This document shows positions 18,801 to 27,349 of a DNA stretch of 64,000 bases, one piece after another. Below the pieces are notes generated by a model. The model saw nothing but the letters and a program-made list of their open reading frames with translations. It was not told the origin of the DNA and searched no databases. Position 1 is the stretch's first letter; each line of letters starts with the position of its first letter. The translations under genes were made by a program, and so were the position numbers. The stretch lies in contig NZ_FNPI01000001.1 in assembly GCF_900107275.1 (NCBI RefSeq), positions 124,001-188,000 on the forward strand, in the 5' to 3' direction. The stretch is from Evansella caseinilytica. GTDB lineage: Bacteria > Bacillota > Bacilli > Bacillales > Salisediminibacteriaceae.

Positions 18801-19212
18801 TGATGGAAAGTTTTCCACCCGTTACGAAGCGCTGGAGCGATTTGATGAGTTGAAAACCGGTTCCGTGCCTGTAAAAGGTGGTTGGCGAATTTATTCCAGC
18901 GGACCGGGAATTTATATGAATCAATTAATCTCCAACTGCTTAGGAATTCGTCAAGAAGCGGGGACAATTATTATTGATCCAGTTCTTCCTGACAAATTTG
19001 CTGGATTAACCTTTGAATTTATGGTCAACCGGCATCTCGTCCATTTTGTCTACCATCTTGGTGAAGGAAAAAAACGTTTAACGGTAAACGGTCGGGAAAT
19101 CGAGTTTGAACGTGTTTCTAACCGCTACCGGGATGGAGGTATGAAGATAAAGGCTGATACGGTTAACAGCCATTTAACTGCAAACAAGAATATCGTAGAC
19201 ATTTGGCTGTAG
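15871..19212 (+). CDS. GH94 family phosphorylase, probable 1,2-beta-oligoglucan phosphorylase
   Basis: ATG 15871 follows GAGGGG; the product has 1113 residues, far longer than cellobiose phosphorylase (about 810) but matching 1,2-beta-oligoglucan (sophorooligosaccharide) phosphorylases of about 1090-1115 residues. The N-terminal half is beta-sandwich-like. The catalytic (alpha/alpha)6 barrel begins near residue 590 with NALAWWYTHNMLVHYSVPHG and AAWGTRDVCQGPTEYF. DGDWDD at 759-764 corresponds to the GH94 DGDWND motif, making D764 the likely general acid. The enzyme would cleave beta-1,2-glucans with phosphate, releasing glucose 1-phosphate in the cytoplasm. Linkage specificity is inferred from length and the LacI/ABC context known in Listeria. 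Confidence 0.75.
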   Translation: MKMTKNATIDITAGDYRFSFFRTGDLQEAVYKTIMINQLVSHPVDGSLNNLYLRFHRADGIEVYPLLGVRSESQVEYAARSVKWTGTIKGTSYEVHFHLTTQGVWFWDVVVEGAEDAVDIVYGQDVGIADKGAVRSNEAYLSQYIDHKVLFDERLGYVVCSRQNMQQSTGFPYLQQGSLTKAIGYSTDGFQFFGLSYKETNLPEILTKAEFPNEVYQYEFAYTGLQSAKIPAKQQARAVFYGFFNENHQEPVDALEFTDIIMNAWAEVNGMEEAPGETVEHVQLLAAIGKPLITESLSPEEVAAYFPQRFQEEWEGETLLSFFTDTYEHVVLKEKELLVERPHGHILMTGQNDRLKESVLTSTSFMYGIFNSQLVVGNTNFNKMLTNARNALNVMKTSGQRIYVQIEGQYRLLTMPSMYEIGFNYCRWYYKTKTDMLIITNFTSTSTPELHLHVQSKSGKAYRYLVTNQVAMNTNEYEVPYHSELDGDVISYKGDPQSDNGEIYPKLTYRLRVQGTAFSLSDERKLLSHAAEQNQTLSVLELAAAAEWKITIQGLLNGEALPFTEKILDIEKERYRTFFRQVMNHFHLSMNGNRAAELEKVNALAWWYTHNMLVHYSVPHGLEQYGGAAWGTRDVCQGPTEYFLATRNDQAVKEIIKKVYTFQFEDDGNWPQWFMFDEYSHIQAEESHGDVIVWPLKVLSDYLTVTHDYSILREKVPYKKRDSYVLTEEKTPILEHVKKEVDYIKNNFIPGTSLSSYGDGDWDDTLQPANAQLKKYMVSSWTVALTYQALRNLGEVLREAAPEEAAEFTDIAAGIESDYRKYLLKSDVIPGFLYLENPGEAEMMLHPEDTKTGIEYRLLPMTRSMIAELLTAEEAESHYQLIKTHLYFPDGVRLMNQPASYTGGVSRHFKRAEQAANFGREIGLQYVHAHIRFIEAMAKLGKVDEVWDGLTKINPVQIQDAVPNAERRQSNAYFSSSDGKFSTRYEALERFDELKTGSVPVKGGWRIYSSGPGIYMNQLISNCLGIRQEAGTIIIDPVLPDKFAGLTFEFMVNRHLVHFVYHLGEGKKRLTVNGREIEFERVSNRYRDGGMKIKADTVNSHLTANKNIVDIWL

Positions 19213-19239
19213 GGAGTTGCGGCAGCAAAATAAAGTTTG

Positions 19240-19294
19240 GTAAAGACGGGGGAAGATCGTTGCTTATTTTTGAGCGACGTCTTTTCCTTTTTTA
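19240..19294 (+). terminator. operon terminator after the phosphorylase
   Basis: AAAGACG (19242-19248) pairs with CGTCTTT (19278-19284) around a long loop with further weak pairing, followed by TCCTTTTTT. Confidence 0.55.
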
Positions 19295-19342
19295 ATGCAT
19301 GACATACATAAAACTGTACTCGATGAAGCATATTCAGGTTAC

Positions 19343-19551
19343 ATTTGTGAGCAACGGCGGAATGTCGTTAGTCTGACTCCGAAAAAACCACTCACATCCG
19401 GCTTAAAAAGGATGCATTGGTTTCACTCTTTGTCTCTTCCTCTGCAAGCATCACTTCGACGAATATCCGTCGAGACAGCTCGTTGCTTGTCTGAGAAGTG
19501 TTGCTTCGTGCTTGTTTCAAAAGATAAAAACGATCTTTTGGAACAAGCACT
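19343..19551. repeat. family 1 type A repeat, chimeric with family 2 core
   Basis: The left half (GTGAGCAACGGCGGAATGTC, AAACCACTCACATCCGGC) matches the 435-637 copy. The middle (TTGTCTCTTCCTCTGCAAGC) is the core of the family 2 repeats at 41.5 and 63.9 kb. The right end is an 18-bp hairpin (GTGCTTGTTTCAAAAGAT with ATCTTTTGGAACAAGCAC) with a single T-G wobble. Confidence 0.7.
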
Positions 19552-19657
19552 ACTAGAACATTATTTTTGAAAAATATAGTAAGATGAAGAAAATACTAGA
19601 ATTCATCTCGGTGTTCTCTAGCAAGCACGTGTTTTTTTACCGAATTGTTAAGTGAGG

Positions 19658-20532
19658 GTGATCAATATCGAAAAACTGACATTGCATAAATATATTGCTT
19701 ATTCATCAGAACTGAAGTTCGTTCATGGTCAAATAACGCGGGACGGAGCTTTGCCGCTGATTGAAAGCAGCTTAGAGGAATTGGATTTTTTCAGTACCCG
19801 GTTGAAAAAAACGATTGGACGATTCGGGTGATAAAAGACGGAAGGATAAAAACGGTTGAATTAAAAAATGTGCGGCTCTTACCGACGGATGTCGATTTAT
19901 TTTCCGACGGTTCTCTGCTGATTGTGCAATCCCGGTGTGATAAGGAAGGCAGTTATATTGAACGGAATGCCAGAAGATACAACCCCAACGGGCAATTGAT
20001 CGATGCGTTTACCTTGGGTGACGGGATCAACAGTGTGCAAATTGATGAAACAGATACCATTTGGGTCAGTTATTTTGACGAAGGGATCTTTGGAAGTTCC
20101 GGATGGAACGAGCCGTGGGGAAGTGACGGGGTGATTGCTTACACAAAAAACGGGCAAAAGCTGTGGGGGGCGGGCACATATGGAATAATAGACTGCTACG
20201 CAATGAATGTTGCTGGTGTAAAGGAAGTATATTTTTACTACTATGCTGATTTTTTTCTCGTTCAATTGGCGGGAAAGAAAGAGGTGAACCGTTACCGCGT
20301 GGAGGGAGAAGACACACTGCAGCAATTTATCTTTGATGAAGCAGGCTTCATTGGGCAAGTGAATGGGAATGTTGCACTCAAGCGTTTTCGAATAAGAAAT
20401 CGTACGATTACGCCAAAGGGAAAGCTGAAGTTAGTGGATGAAAATGGGAAACGCATCACCGGTTCCGTTTTTATGCGTGGAAAATACCTTTATGTCTATG
20501 GTAAAGAAGGAATATACAAACGGAAGTTGTGA
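19658..20532 (+). pseudogene. frameshifted gene for a beta-propeller-like protein of unknown function
   Basis: The upstream part reads from about GTG 19658 (IEKLTLHKYIAYSSELKFVH to LEELDFF). It then leaves frame in a run of six T at about 19786-19791. Adding one T restores FFQYPVEKNDWTIRVIKDG and joins directly to the 234-residue downstream frame (MIKDGRIKTVELKNVRLLPT to IYKRKL). The protein has repeated strand motifs (DVDLFSDGSLLIVQSR, NSVQIDETDTIWVSYFDEG) suggesting a beta-propeller. No signal peptide and no known family could be assigned. A true single-base deletion and a homopolymer sequencing error are equally possible. Confidence 0.6.
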
Positions 20533-20617
20533 CGGCGTGCCGTCGGTTTCCGATGAAAAAGCTTGGAGATGCGAATGGGTGGTCCAAACTTTTAGTATGA
20601 AATAAATTCTTTTTTTA

Positions 20618-20648
20618 TTGCCCCTTCCGTTACGTCATCAGTTATTAT
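20618..20648 (+). promoter_or_regulatory. MerR-type promoter with 19-bp spacer
   Basis: TTGCCC (20618-20623) and TATTAT (20643-20648) are 19 bp apart, the over-long spacing that MerR proteins correct by twisting DNA. The spacer begins CTTCCGTTACGTCAT, sharing architecture with the L11 paralog promoter at 45.65 kb. Confidence 0.7.
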
Positions 20649-20678
20649 GGAAGCAAATAGAACGAAAGGGTGTTATCA

Positions 20679-21452
20679 ATGAAAGAAACAACGTATACAA
20701 TCAGTGAATTTGCCCGGCGAACCGGACTGACACTTAGAACCCTCCGCTTCTATGACGAAATTGAGCTGTTAGTCCCGCAGCAATATAATAATGCAGGACA
20801 CCGGCTTTACGGGCTTGCCGAGCTTGCCACTCTTCAGCATATTCAGACATTAAAGTTTATCGGCTATTCCTTGCAGGAAATTCAGGAACTCTTAAAAGAA
20901 ACCTCGCCTTCTTCGAAATCATTTGATGCGTCTCTTGCTATGCAGTATAAATTGATGATGGAAAAGCGCAGTGAATTGGACAGAGCCATCGATGCAATCG
21001 AAAGGATCCAGTTTTTACTGCGGGAGGGGCATGAGCTTGATTGGTCGATTATCAGCCCATTGCTTCACAGTATCAAGCACGAGGAGGAGCACAAGGAGTG
21101 GATGAAGGAATATTTCTCCGAGGAAATGGTGAACCAGTTGTACAGTCTTTCAAAAGAAGAGCGGCAAACGCTCGACAGTGAATGGTTGAAGCTTCTGGTA
21201 AAAATGAAGACCTTGGTTAAAAATAACGTATCCCCGCAAGCATCGGAAGCGAAGGAAGTGCTCGCTGCTTTGACAGAACTAGTATTAAAATACGTCGATA
21301 AAGATGAGTTTACAAGACAATTGGAACAGCATCATGATGAAATCAATGCTGACATCGATGATTTCCGCTTCCCGAATTTTTTTACGGAAGAAGAAGAGGA
21401 ATTTTTGCAGAAAGTAGGGGAGTCATTGGAAGAGGAAATGGGTAAGGGCTAA
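20679..21452 (+). CDS. MerR family regulator with possible TipAS-like C-terminal domain
   Basis: ATG 20679 is chosen (GAAAGGG nine bases upstream); the protein has 257 residues. Residues 3-70 are a MerR winged helix (TYTISEFARRTGLTLRTLRF, then YDEIELLVP). A dimerisation coiled coil follows to about 120. The C-terminal 130 residues are all helical and acidic (EEMVNQLYSLSKEERQTLDS, FFTEEEEEFLQKVGESLEEE), with the size and topology of the TipAS antibiotic-recognition domain, though similarity by eye is loose. It probably activates its own 19-bp-spacer promoter. The matching promoter of the L11 paralog 25 kb away is a candidate second target. No adjacent target gene is present. Confidence 0.8.
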   Translation: MKETTYTISEFARRTGLTLRTLRFYDEIELLVPQQYNNAGHRLYGLAELATLQHIQTLKFIGYSLQEIQELLKETSPSSKSFDASLAMQYKLMMEKRSELDRAIDAIERIQFLLREGHELDWSIISPLLHSIKHEEEHKEWMKEYFSEEMVNQLYSLSKEERQTLDSEWLKLLVKMKTLVKNNVSPQASEAKEVLAALTELVLKYVDKDEFTRQLEQHHDEINADIDDFRFPNFFTEEEEEFLQKVGESLEEEMGKG

Positions 21453-22133
21453 TCGTGCCTGAAATGTGTAAATGAGTCACTGAGTTTAATGGGTGGTAAA
21501 GACAAGCGGTTAATCGATACCGAAATAGTTGTCGGGATCGTCGTACGTTAAAGCATAGGAGTTAATCGTTAACGAAACGAGGAGAAAAGCGTGTGTACGT
21601 TAAAGAATAGGATCTAATAACCAACGAAATGATGTTTAAATTCGGGCATCTGGTAGATTAGATGAAATCAGAACCATACCGTCCGTTCATATGAAGATCT
21701 CTCGGAAACTCCTTATCTTGTCGATCAGTGTTCAAAATGGGAGATGTTTTCTTTGCACCCGACATGATTCAGTGTTTCCGCGGTAGTCAGTTTGTAATCC
21801 ATGACCATGCGCCTTCCTTTTGTAAAAAGGAAGCAGGATTTTTTGCAAATAAAAAAGGATCAAAAATGACAAATAAAATGATTGTCATTTTTGATCCTGC
21901 CTGCATGAACAGTCCCATGTCTTAAAGGTGTATTCGAATGATTGCATTATACATAGGATTTTGAGAGAGAGCGTCAATATTGTTTCTCAGCCGGCAGGAA
22001 TTATACACCTTGAGTAAAGTGTACTTACACACTTTATTTGACAAACCCCAAACACTGCGTGAACTGGAGCATTCGGAGGATACTTTTACCACCTTATACA
22101 AGCTTCTCGATGTGACCATTAAGAATATCGTGT
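21453..22133. other. gap with direct repeats and two hairpins
   Basis: Two 38-bp related direct repeats start GTACGTTAAAG (21543-21580 and 21595-21632; 30 of 38 identical). A hairpin at 21813-21830 (CTTCCTTTT / AAAAGGAAG) is followed by GCAGGATTTTTT and could end the merR transcript. Another hairpin has a 17-bp perfect stem at 21856-21898. An inverted repeat AAAGTGT/ACACTTT lies near 22015-22035. Short open frames here lack ribosome binding sites and are not called. Confidence 0.4.
21856..21898. repeat. 17-bp perfect inverted repeat
   Basis: AGGATCAAAAATGACAA (21856-21872) is exactly complementary to TTGTCATTTTTGATCCT (21882-21898), with a 9-nt loop. It has no T run after it, so it is not a standard terminator. 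Confidence 0.7.
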
Positions 22134-22526
22134 TTAATTATACTCTATACCGCTCTGAAATTCTTCCAAAACCTTGGATTTGTCGCCATGAACCTTGTCT
22201 AGGTGACCCTCTCCCCAATAGCATAAATGGTCTAGCGCAGGTTTTAGTCCCCATCCGTAGGCCGTTAATTCATATTCTACCTTAGGAGGAATCTCATTAT
22301 AAACCTTTCGTGTAACGATCTCGTCCTTTTCCAGACCTCTGAGCTGAGTAGTCAGTACTTTTTGAGTAATGCCCGGCATTAACCGACGAAGCTCAGACGT
22401 TCGTTTCCTCCCTGTCATCAAATGGTAGATAATTAAAGGCTTCCATTTTCCTCCCATTACTTCTAAAGCCGCTTCCACTCCAACTTGATACTTCTTTTGA
22501 ACGTTATTTTTTCTCTGTTCTGTCAT
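22134..22526 (-). CDS. HxlR family transcriptional regulator
   Basis: This 130-residue protein is a single winged-helix domain: VEAALEVMGGKWKPLIIYHL near residue 18, the recognition region TSELRRLMPGITQKVLTTQL, and the wing VYNEIPPKVEYELTAYG. HxlR proteins such as YodB and CatR sense quinones, diamide or aldehydes, often through a cysteine. Here the only cysteine is in the C-terminal helix (HLCYWGE), and the conserved N-terminal sensor cysteine is absent. It is divergent from a flavodoxin-fold quinone reductase gene 230 bp away, which is its probable target. Repeated GTACTTCCA sequences in the intergenic region are candidate operators. Confidence 0.87.
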   Translation of the reverse strand: MTEQRKNNVQKKYQVGVEAALEVMGGKWKPLIIYHLMTGRKRTSELRRLMPGITQKVLTTQLRGLEKDEIVTRKVYNEIPPKVEYELTAYGWGLKPALDHLCYWGEGHLDKVHGDKSKVLEEFQSGIEYN

Positions 22527-22753
22527 CGCTTAACCCTCCGTTCAAAGGTCACGTTTGCTTTAGAACAACCAACGATTTCCAGTCTGTAGCTAGGTCAGTT
22601 TCTAGGGTACTTCCATGTTCCTATAGCACCTGGATCATCCTTTCAAACTTCAAAGTGCGTACTTCCAGATCATTTTCTTATTGTTTATAATAGCATCAGC
22701 CATTGATCATGGCTAGAAATTAGTTGCTCAAGAAAGGTAGTGAAGATACAAGC

Positions 22754-23356
22754 ATGAAAGTATTAAGTATTGTTTCACACCCGAGAAAAAATTCCTTGAC
22801 CTTCGAGGTCGCCGGTCGTTTCGTACAAGGTCTTACAGCGGCTGGTCACGACTATGAGATATTGGATTTGCACGAGATTGGGTTTGATCCTGTTTTAAAA
22901 GAAGCAGATGAACCCGATTTGTCCGCTGCGGAACAGTCCTTTTCCCCGGAAGTAGAAATGGAAATAAAGCGGTTGAAGGAGCATGATGCGTTGGCGTTTA
23001 TTTTTCCCATTTGGTGGTGGCATTTGCCGGCGATGCTAAAGGGGTATATTGACCGTGTATGGAACAATGGGTTTGCGTACGGTTCAAACCACCTCCCACA
23101 TCAGCATGTATTGTGGATTGGTTTGGCAGGCGTTTCGAAAGAACAGATGAAAAAGCGTAACTATGATGAAATGATGACACATCTGCTCAATGTGGGCATT
23201 GCAGATTATTGCGGTATTTCCAATTCCAAGGTTGCGTTTTTGTATGAGACCCTGGATTCAAAGCCTGATCATTACGAAATGTTGCTGAACCAAGCTTATT
23301 GCTTCGGTTTGAATTATGCCAAGAATCATGAGTGTGGTCCAAGGAAAAGCGATTAG
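22754..23356 (+). CDS. NAD(P)H:quinone oxidoreductase, flavodoxin-like fold
   Basis: I use ATG 22754 (MKVLSIVSHPRKNSLTF), since the family begins here; the upstream ribosome binding site is weak (GTGAAG). The 200-residue protein has the FMN phosphate loop SHPRKNSLT at residues 8-16 and the diagnostic FPIWWWHLPAMLKGYIDRVW near 90-110, followed by NNGFAYG. Such enzymes reduce quinones by two electrons and protect against electrophiles. The divergent HxlR regulator supports induction by quinones or related stress. The transcript probably ends at the hairpin 23434-23472. Confidence 0.87.
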   Translation: MKVLSIVSHPRKNSLTFEVAGRFVQGLTAAGHDYEILDLHEIGFDPVLKEADEPDLSAAEQSFSPEVEMEIKRLKEHDALAFIFPIWWWHLPAMLKGYIDRVWNNGFAYGSNHLPHQHVLWIGLAGVSKEQMKKRNYDEMMTHLLNVGIADYCGISNSKVAFLYETLDSKPDHYEMLLNQAYCFGLNYAKNHECGPRKSD

Positions 23357-23433
23357 ATGTCCCATACTACCTTAGGGATCGAATGTAATAACTTTGATAG
23401 ATAAGCTTCACAAGTACAAGAAAAAAACTAGCT

Positions 23434-23472
23434 GGCACCTGTGTCCTCAGACTTGGTGCCTGTCCTTTTTTT
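23434..23472 (+). terminator. terminator after the quinone reductase gene
   Basis: GGCACC (23434-23439) pairs with GGTGCC (23455-23460), followed by TGTCCTTTTTTT. The stretch from 23473 to 23814 holds nothing else I can support. Confidence 0.55.
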
Positions 23473-23814
23473 ACAGAGTCATCCGACTTGGTCAGCTAAC
23501 ATGCGGACGGTATTGATTATTCCCCGGACATGCAGCGGTCTTGCAAGCAGCGCTGTGAAGAAAGAGGATTACAGCCGAATTTATTGGAAGGAATATTGGG
23601 AAGATTTCCCTTCCAGCATAATATCAGGCGATTGCAATGCCAACAGGGAGTTTGTTGTCCAAAAAAAATCGAGAGGATTCAATAGTAAACAAATTACCAA
23701 ATGGATGGAGCCACCTTTAATAGGGTATTACCTTTTTGGCTCTAAACAACAAGAATCATTAAACTGAAAATTATGACATTATTTATGCAATGCTAGTGAA
23801 AAAATCATAAAAAA

Positions 23815-23845
23815 TGTTGACGTTTTCAAAAACGCATTATATAAT
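23815..23845 (+). promoter_or_regulatory. sigma-A promoter of the bgl operon with cre-like site
   Basis: TTGACG (23817-23822) and TATAAT (23840-23845) have a 17-bp spacer. TGTTGACGTTTTCA (23815-23828) fits the CcpA cre consensus with two mismatches and overlaps the -35. Confidence 0.7.
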
Positions 23846-23871
23846 CAAAACAAATCAAACAATAACGATAT

Positions 23872-23945
23872 AGACATGTGACTGGTAAAGCAGGCAGGAT
23901 CTAAAATCGACAAATGTGGTATTTGTCGTTTTAGGTCCTTTTTTT
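23872..23945 (+). promoter_or_regulatory. ribonucleic antiterminator (RAT) plus overlapping terminator
   Basis: GTGACTGGTAAAGCAGGCAG around 23878-23897 matches the BglG/LicT family RAT hairpin. It overlaps the left arm of a terminator: CTAAAATCGACAAAT (23901-23915) pairs with ATTTGTCGTTTTAG (23921-23934), then GGTCC and a T run. Binding of the LicT-like protein to the RAT would prevent terminator formation. Confidence 0.88.
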
Positions 23946-23993
23946 GTTGCCCGCATTTATCCGCCGCTAATCACACAGAAAAGGAGAATGAAG

Positions 23994-25853
23994 ATGGATT
24001 ATCAACACACCGCCGCAGAAGTACTCCAATACATCGGCGGCAAAGAGAACATATCCCATTTCGAGCACTGTTCGACAAGATTAAGGTTTTCTTTGATTGA
24101 CAGCAAGCAAGCGAATGTTGAAAAGCTAAAAAGCATTCCTGGAGTCATGGCGGTAAGAATGACCGGGCAGTGCCAAATAGTGATAGGAAATGAAGTGGTG
24201 GAAGTTTATGATGAAGTAAACAAGCTGATTGGCACTCTGCCGGCAGGTAATGAAGGAGCTGCTAATGCACCTAAGGAAAAGAAAAAAATCGGCAGCATGA
24301 TATTGGATTTTATCGTCGGGGTCTTCCAGCCGCTTATTCCTGCCATTGCCGGCGGAGGCATTTTAAAATCACTTTTGCTTCTGCTTTCACTGACGGGGCT
24401 GATGGATGCGAGCGGGCAAACGTATCAGATTTTGAACCTCATTGGTGATGCGCCGCTATATTTTCTTCCATTGCTTGTAGCAGTTACAACTGCCAATAAG
24501 CTGAAAGTGAATAGCCTTGTAGCCCTTTCCGCCGTTGGAGCACTGCTGCTGCCGAATCTGGCTGCCATGCTCGCAGAAGGGGCGCAGTTGTTCAGCTTTG
24601 AAGTGAAGGATATCGCCTATGCCTATCAAGTGTTTCCGGCAATCTTAACGGTTTTGTTATATGCGCAAGCAGAAAAGGTGTTTACGAGATTTTCACCAAA
24701 GCCGATTCGGATCTTTTTTGTTCCGATGATGTCGCTCGTTATCACCGTGCCTGTTTCGCTGCTCCTTTTAGGCCCGCTCGGGTATACTCTCGGCCAAGGC
24801 TTTTCATCAATCATTTTAACCGTGTTTGATAAAGTAGGCTGGATTGCCGTGGCAATATTGGCATCGGTGTTGCCGCTCATGGTGGCAACCGGGATGCACA
24901 AGGCGATGATCCCGTACGCGGTCACAACAATGGGAGAGCTTGGAAAGGAAATTTTGTATTTACCTGCCTCTCTCGCCCACAATATTGCGGAAAGTGGCGC
25001 TTGTTTTGCCGTTGCATTGCGAACGAAAGACAATGTGCTGAGATCCACGGCGATTTCCGCCGGAATTTCCGCGTTGTTCGGAATTACGGAGCCAGCGCTG
25101 TACGGGGTCACGCTGCAAAACAAAAAAGTGCTGGGCAGTGTCATGCTCGGATCTTTTGTTGGCGGAACGTTCATAGGAATCGTCGGATTGCAGGCCTTCG
25201 TTCTCGTAGGGCCGGGGCTTGCCAGCATTTCGATGTTTATCTCGGATGAATTACCTAAAAATATTATCAATGCGATTCTCGGATTAATCATTTCCTTTGC
25301 TGTTGCTTTTGTAGCGGTCCTTTTTTTCGGAAAAGACAAGCAGGAGGAAAGCAACCAGCAACAAGCACGTATTGATGCGCCAGCGCCGGGGAAAAAACAG
25401 GAGTTGAAAAGTCCGGTTATTGGGGAAATGATTCCAATTTCGGAAGTGAACGATGATGTTTTTTCTTCGAAAGTCATGGGAGAAGGTATCGCGGTTATCC
25501 CCACCTCAGGAGAGTTGTACGCGCCGGTTGACGGCAAGATCAAATTAATTTTTGACACGAATCACGCATTGGGAATGGAAACGGACGACGGCATTGAATT
25601 GTTGTTCCACGTAGGTATTGATACAGTCCAGTTGGGCGGCAGTTGTTTCGAGTCTCATGTAAAGGTCGGCGACGAAGTAAGAGCCGGCGATTTATTGTTA
25701 ACGTTTGATATTGATAAAATTATTGCTGCAGGTTATGACCCTGTGACCTTGGCGATTATCACGAATACAGACAAATATGATGTGGAAATCAAAAGCTTAG
25801 CGCTTGTTGATAAAAAAGATACATTAATGACTGTGATTAGGTTAGGAGGATAA
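23994..25853 (+). CDS. bglF: beta-glucoside-specific PTS enzyme IIBCA
   Basis: ATG 23994 is seven bases after AAGGAG; an upstream frame would overlap the terminator. The 619-residue protein has all three PTS domains. The IIB domain carries the phosphorylated cysteine C26 in FEHCSTRLRF. IIC (about residues 105-450) has the membrane helices and ATGMHKAMIPYAV, and GITEPALYGVTL marks the substrate loop. IIA has H539 in LLFHVGIDTVQLGG. It imports and phosphorylates aryl-beta-glucosides, cellobiose or salicin. It begins the operon with bglA four bases downstream and is controlled by the RAT/terminator and cre. Confidence 0.93.
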   Translation: MDYQHTAAEVLQYIGGKENISHFEHCSTRLRFSLIDSKQANVEKLKSIPGVMAVRMTGQCQIVIGNEVVEVYDEVNKLIGTLPAGNEGAANAPKEKKKIGSMILDFIVGVFQPLIPAIAGGGILKSLLLLLSLTGLMDASGQTYQILNLIGDAPLYFLPLLVAVTTANKLKVNSLVALSAVGALLLPNLAAMLAEGAQLFSFEVKDIAYAYQVFPAILTVLLYAQAEKVFTRFSPKPIRIFFVPMMSLVITVPVSLLLLGPLGYTLGQGFSSIILTVFDKVGWIAVAILASVLPLMVATGMHKAMIPYAVTTMGELGKEILYLPASLAHNIAESGACFAVALRTKDNVLRSTAISAGISALFGITEPALYGVTLQNKKVLGSVMLGSFVGGTFIGIVGLQAFVLVGPGLASISMFISDELPKNIINAILGLIISFAVAFVAVLFFGKDKQEESNQQQARIDAPAPGKKQELKSPVIGEMIPISEVNDDVFSSKVMGEGIAVIPTSGELYAPVDGKIKLIFDTNHALGMETDDGIELLFHVGIDTVQLGGSCFESHVKVGDEVRAGDLLLTFDIDKIIAAGYDPVTLAIITNTDKYDVEIKSLALVDKKDTLMTVIRLGG

Positions 25854-27317
<1,464 letters not shown>

Positions 27318-27349
27318 TGCTTCAATCTTTCGATAGAAAGGTGATTGCA

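Noticed and set aside
21980-22285. Plus-strand open frame overlapping the end of the HxlR gene
   Set aside because: Second half is antisense to a well supported gene; the first half resembles nothing and lacks a start signal.
23441-23767. 108-codon open frame after the quinone reductase gene
   Set aside because: It begins inside a terminator hairpin and has no domain or ribosome binding site.
24626-25558. 310-codon open frame on the minus strand opposite the PTS gene
   Set aside because: It mirrors a strongly supported PTS coding region, has no ribosome binding site or domain, and its composition is that of an antisense shadow.
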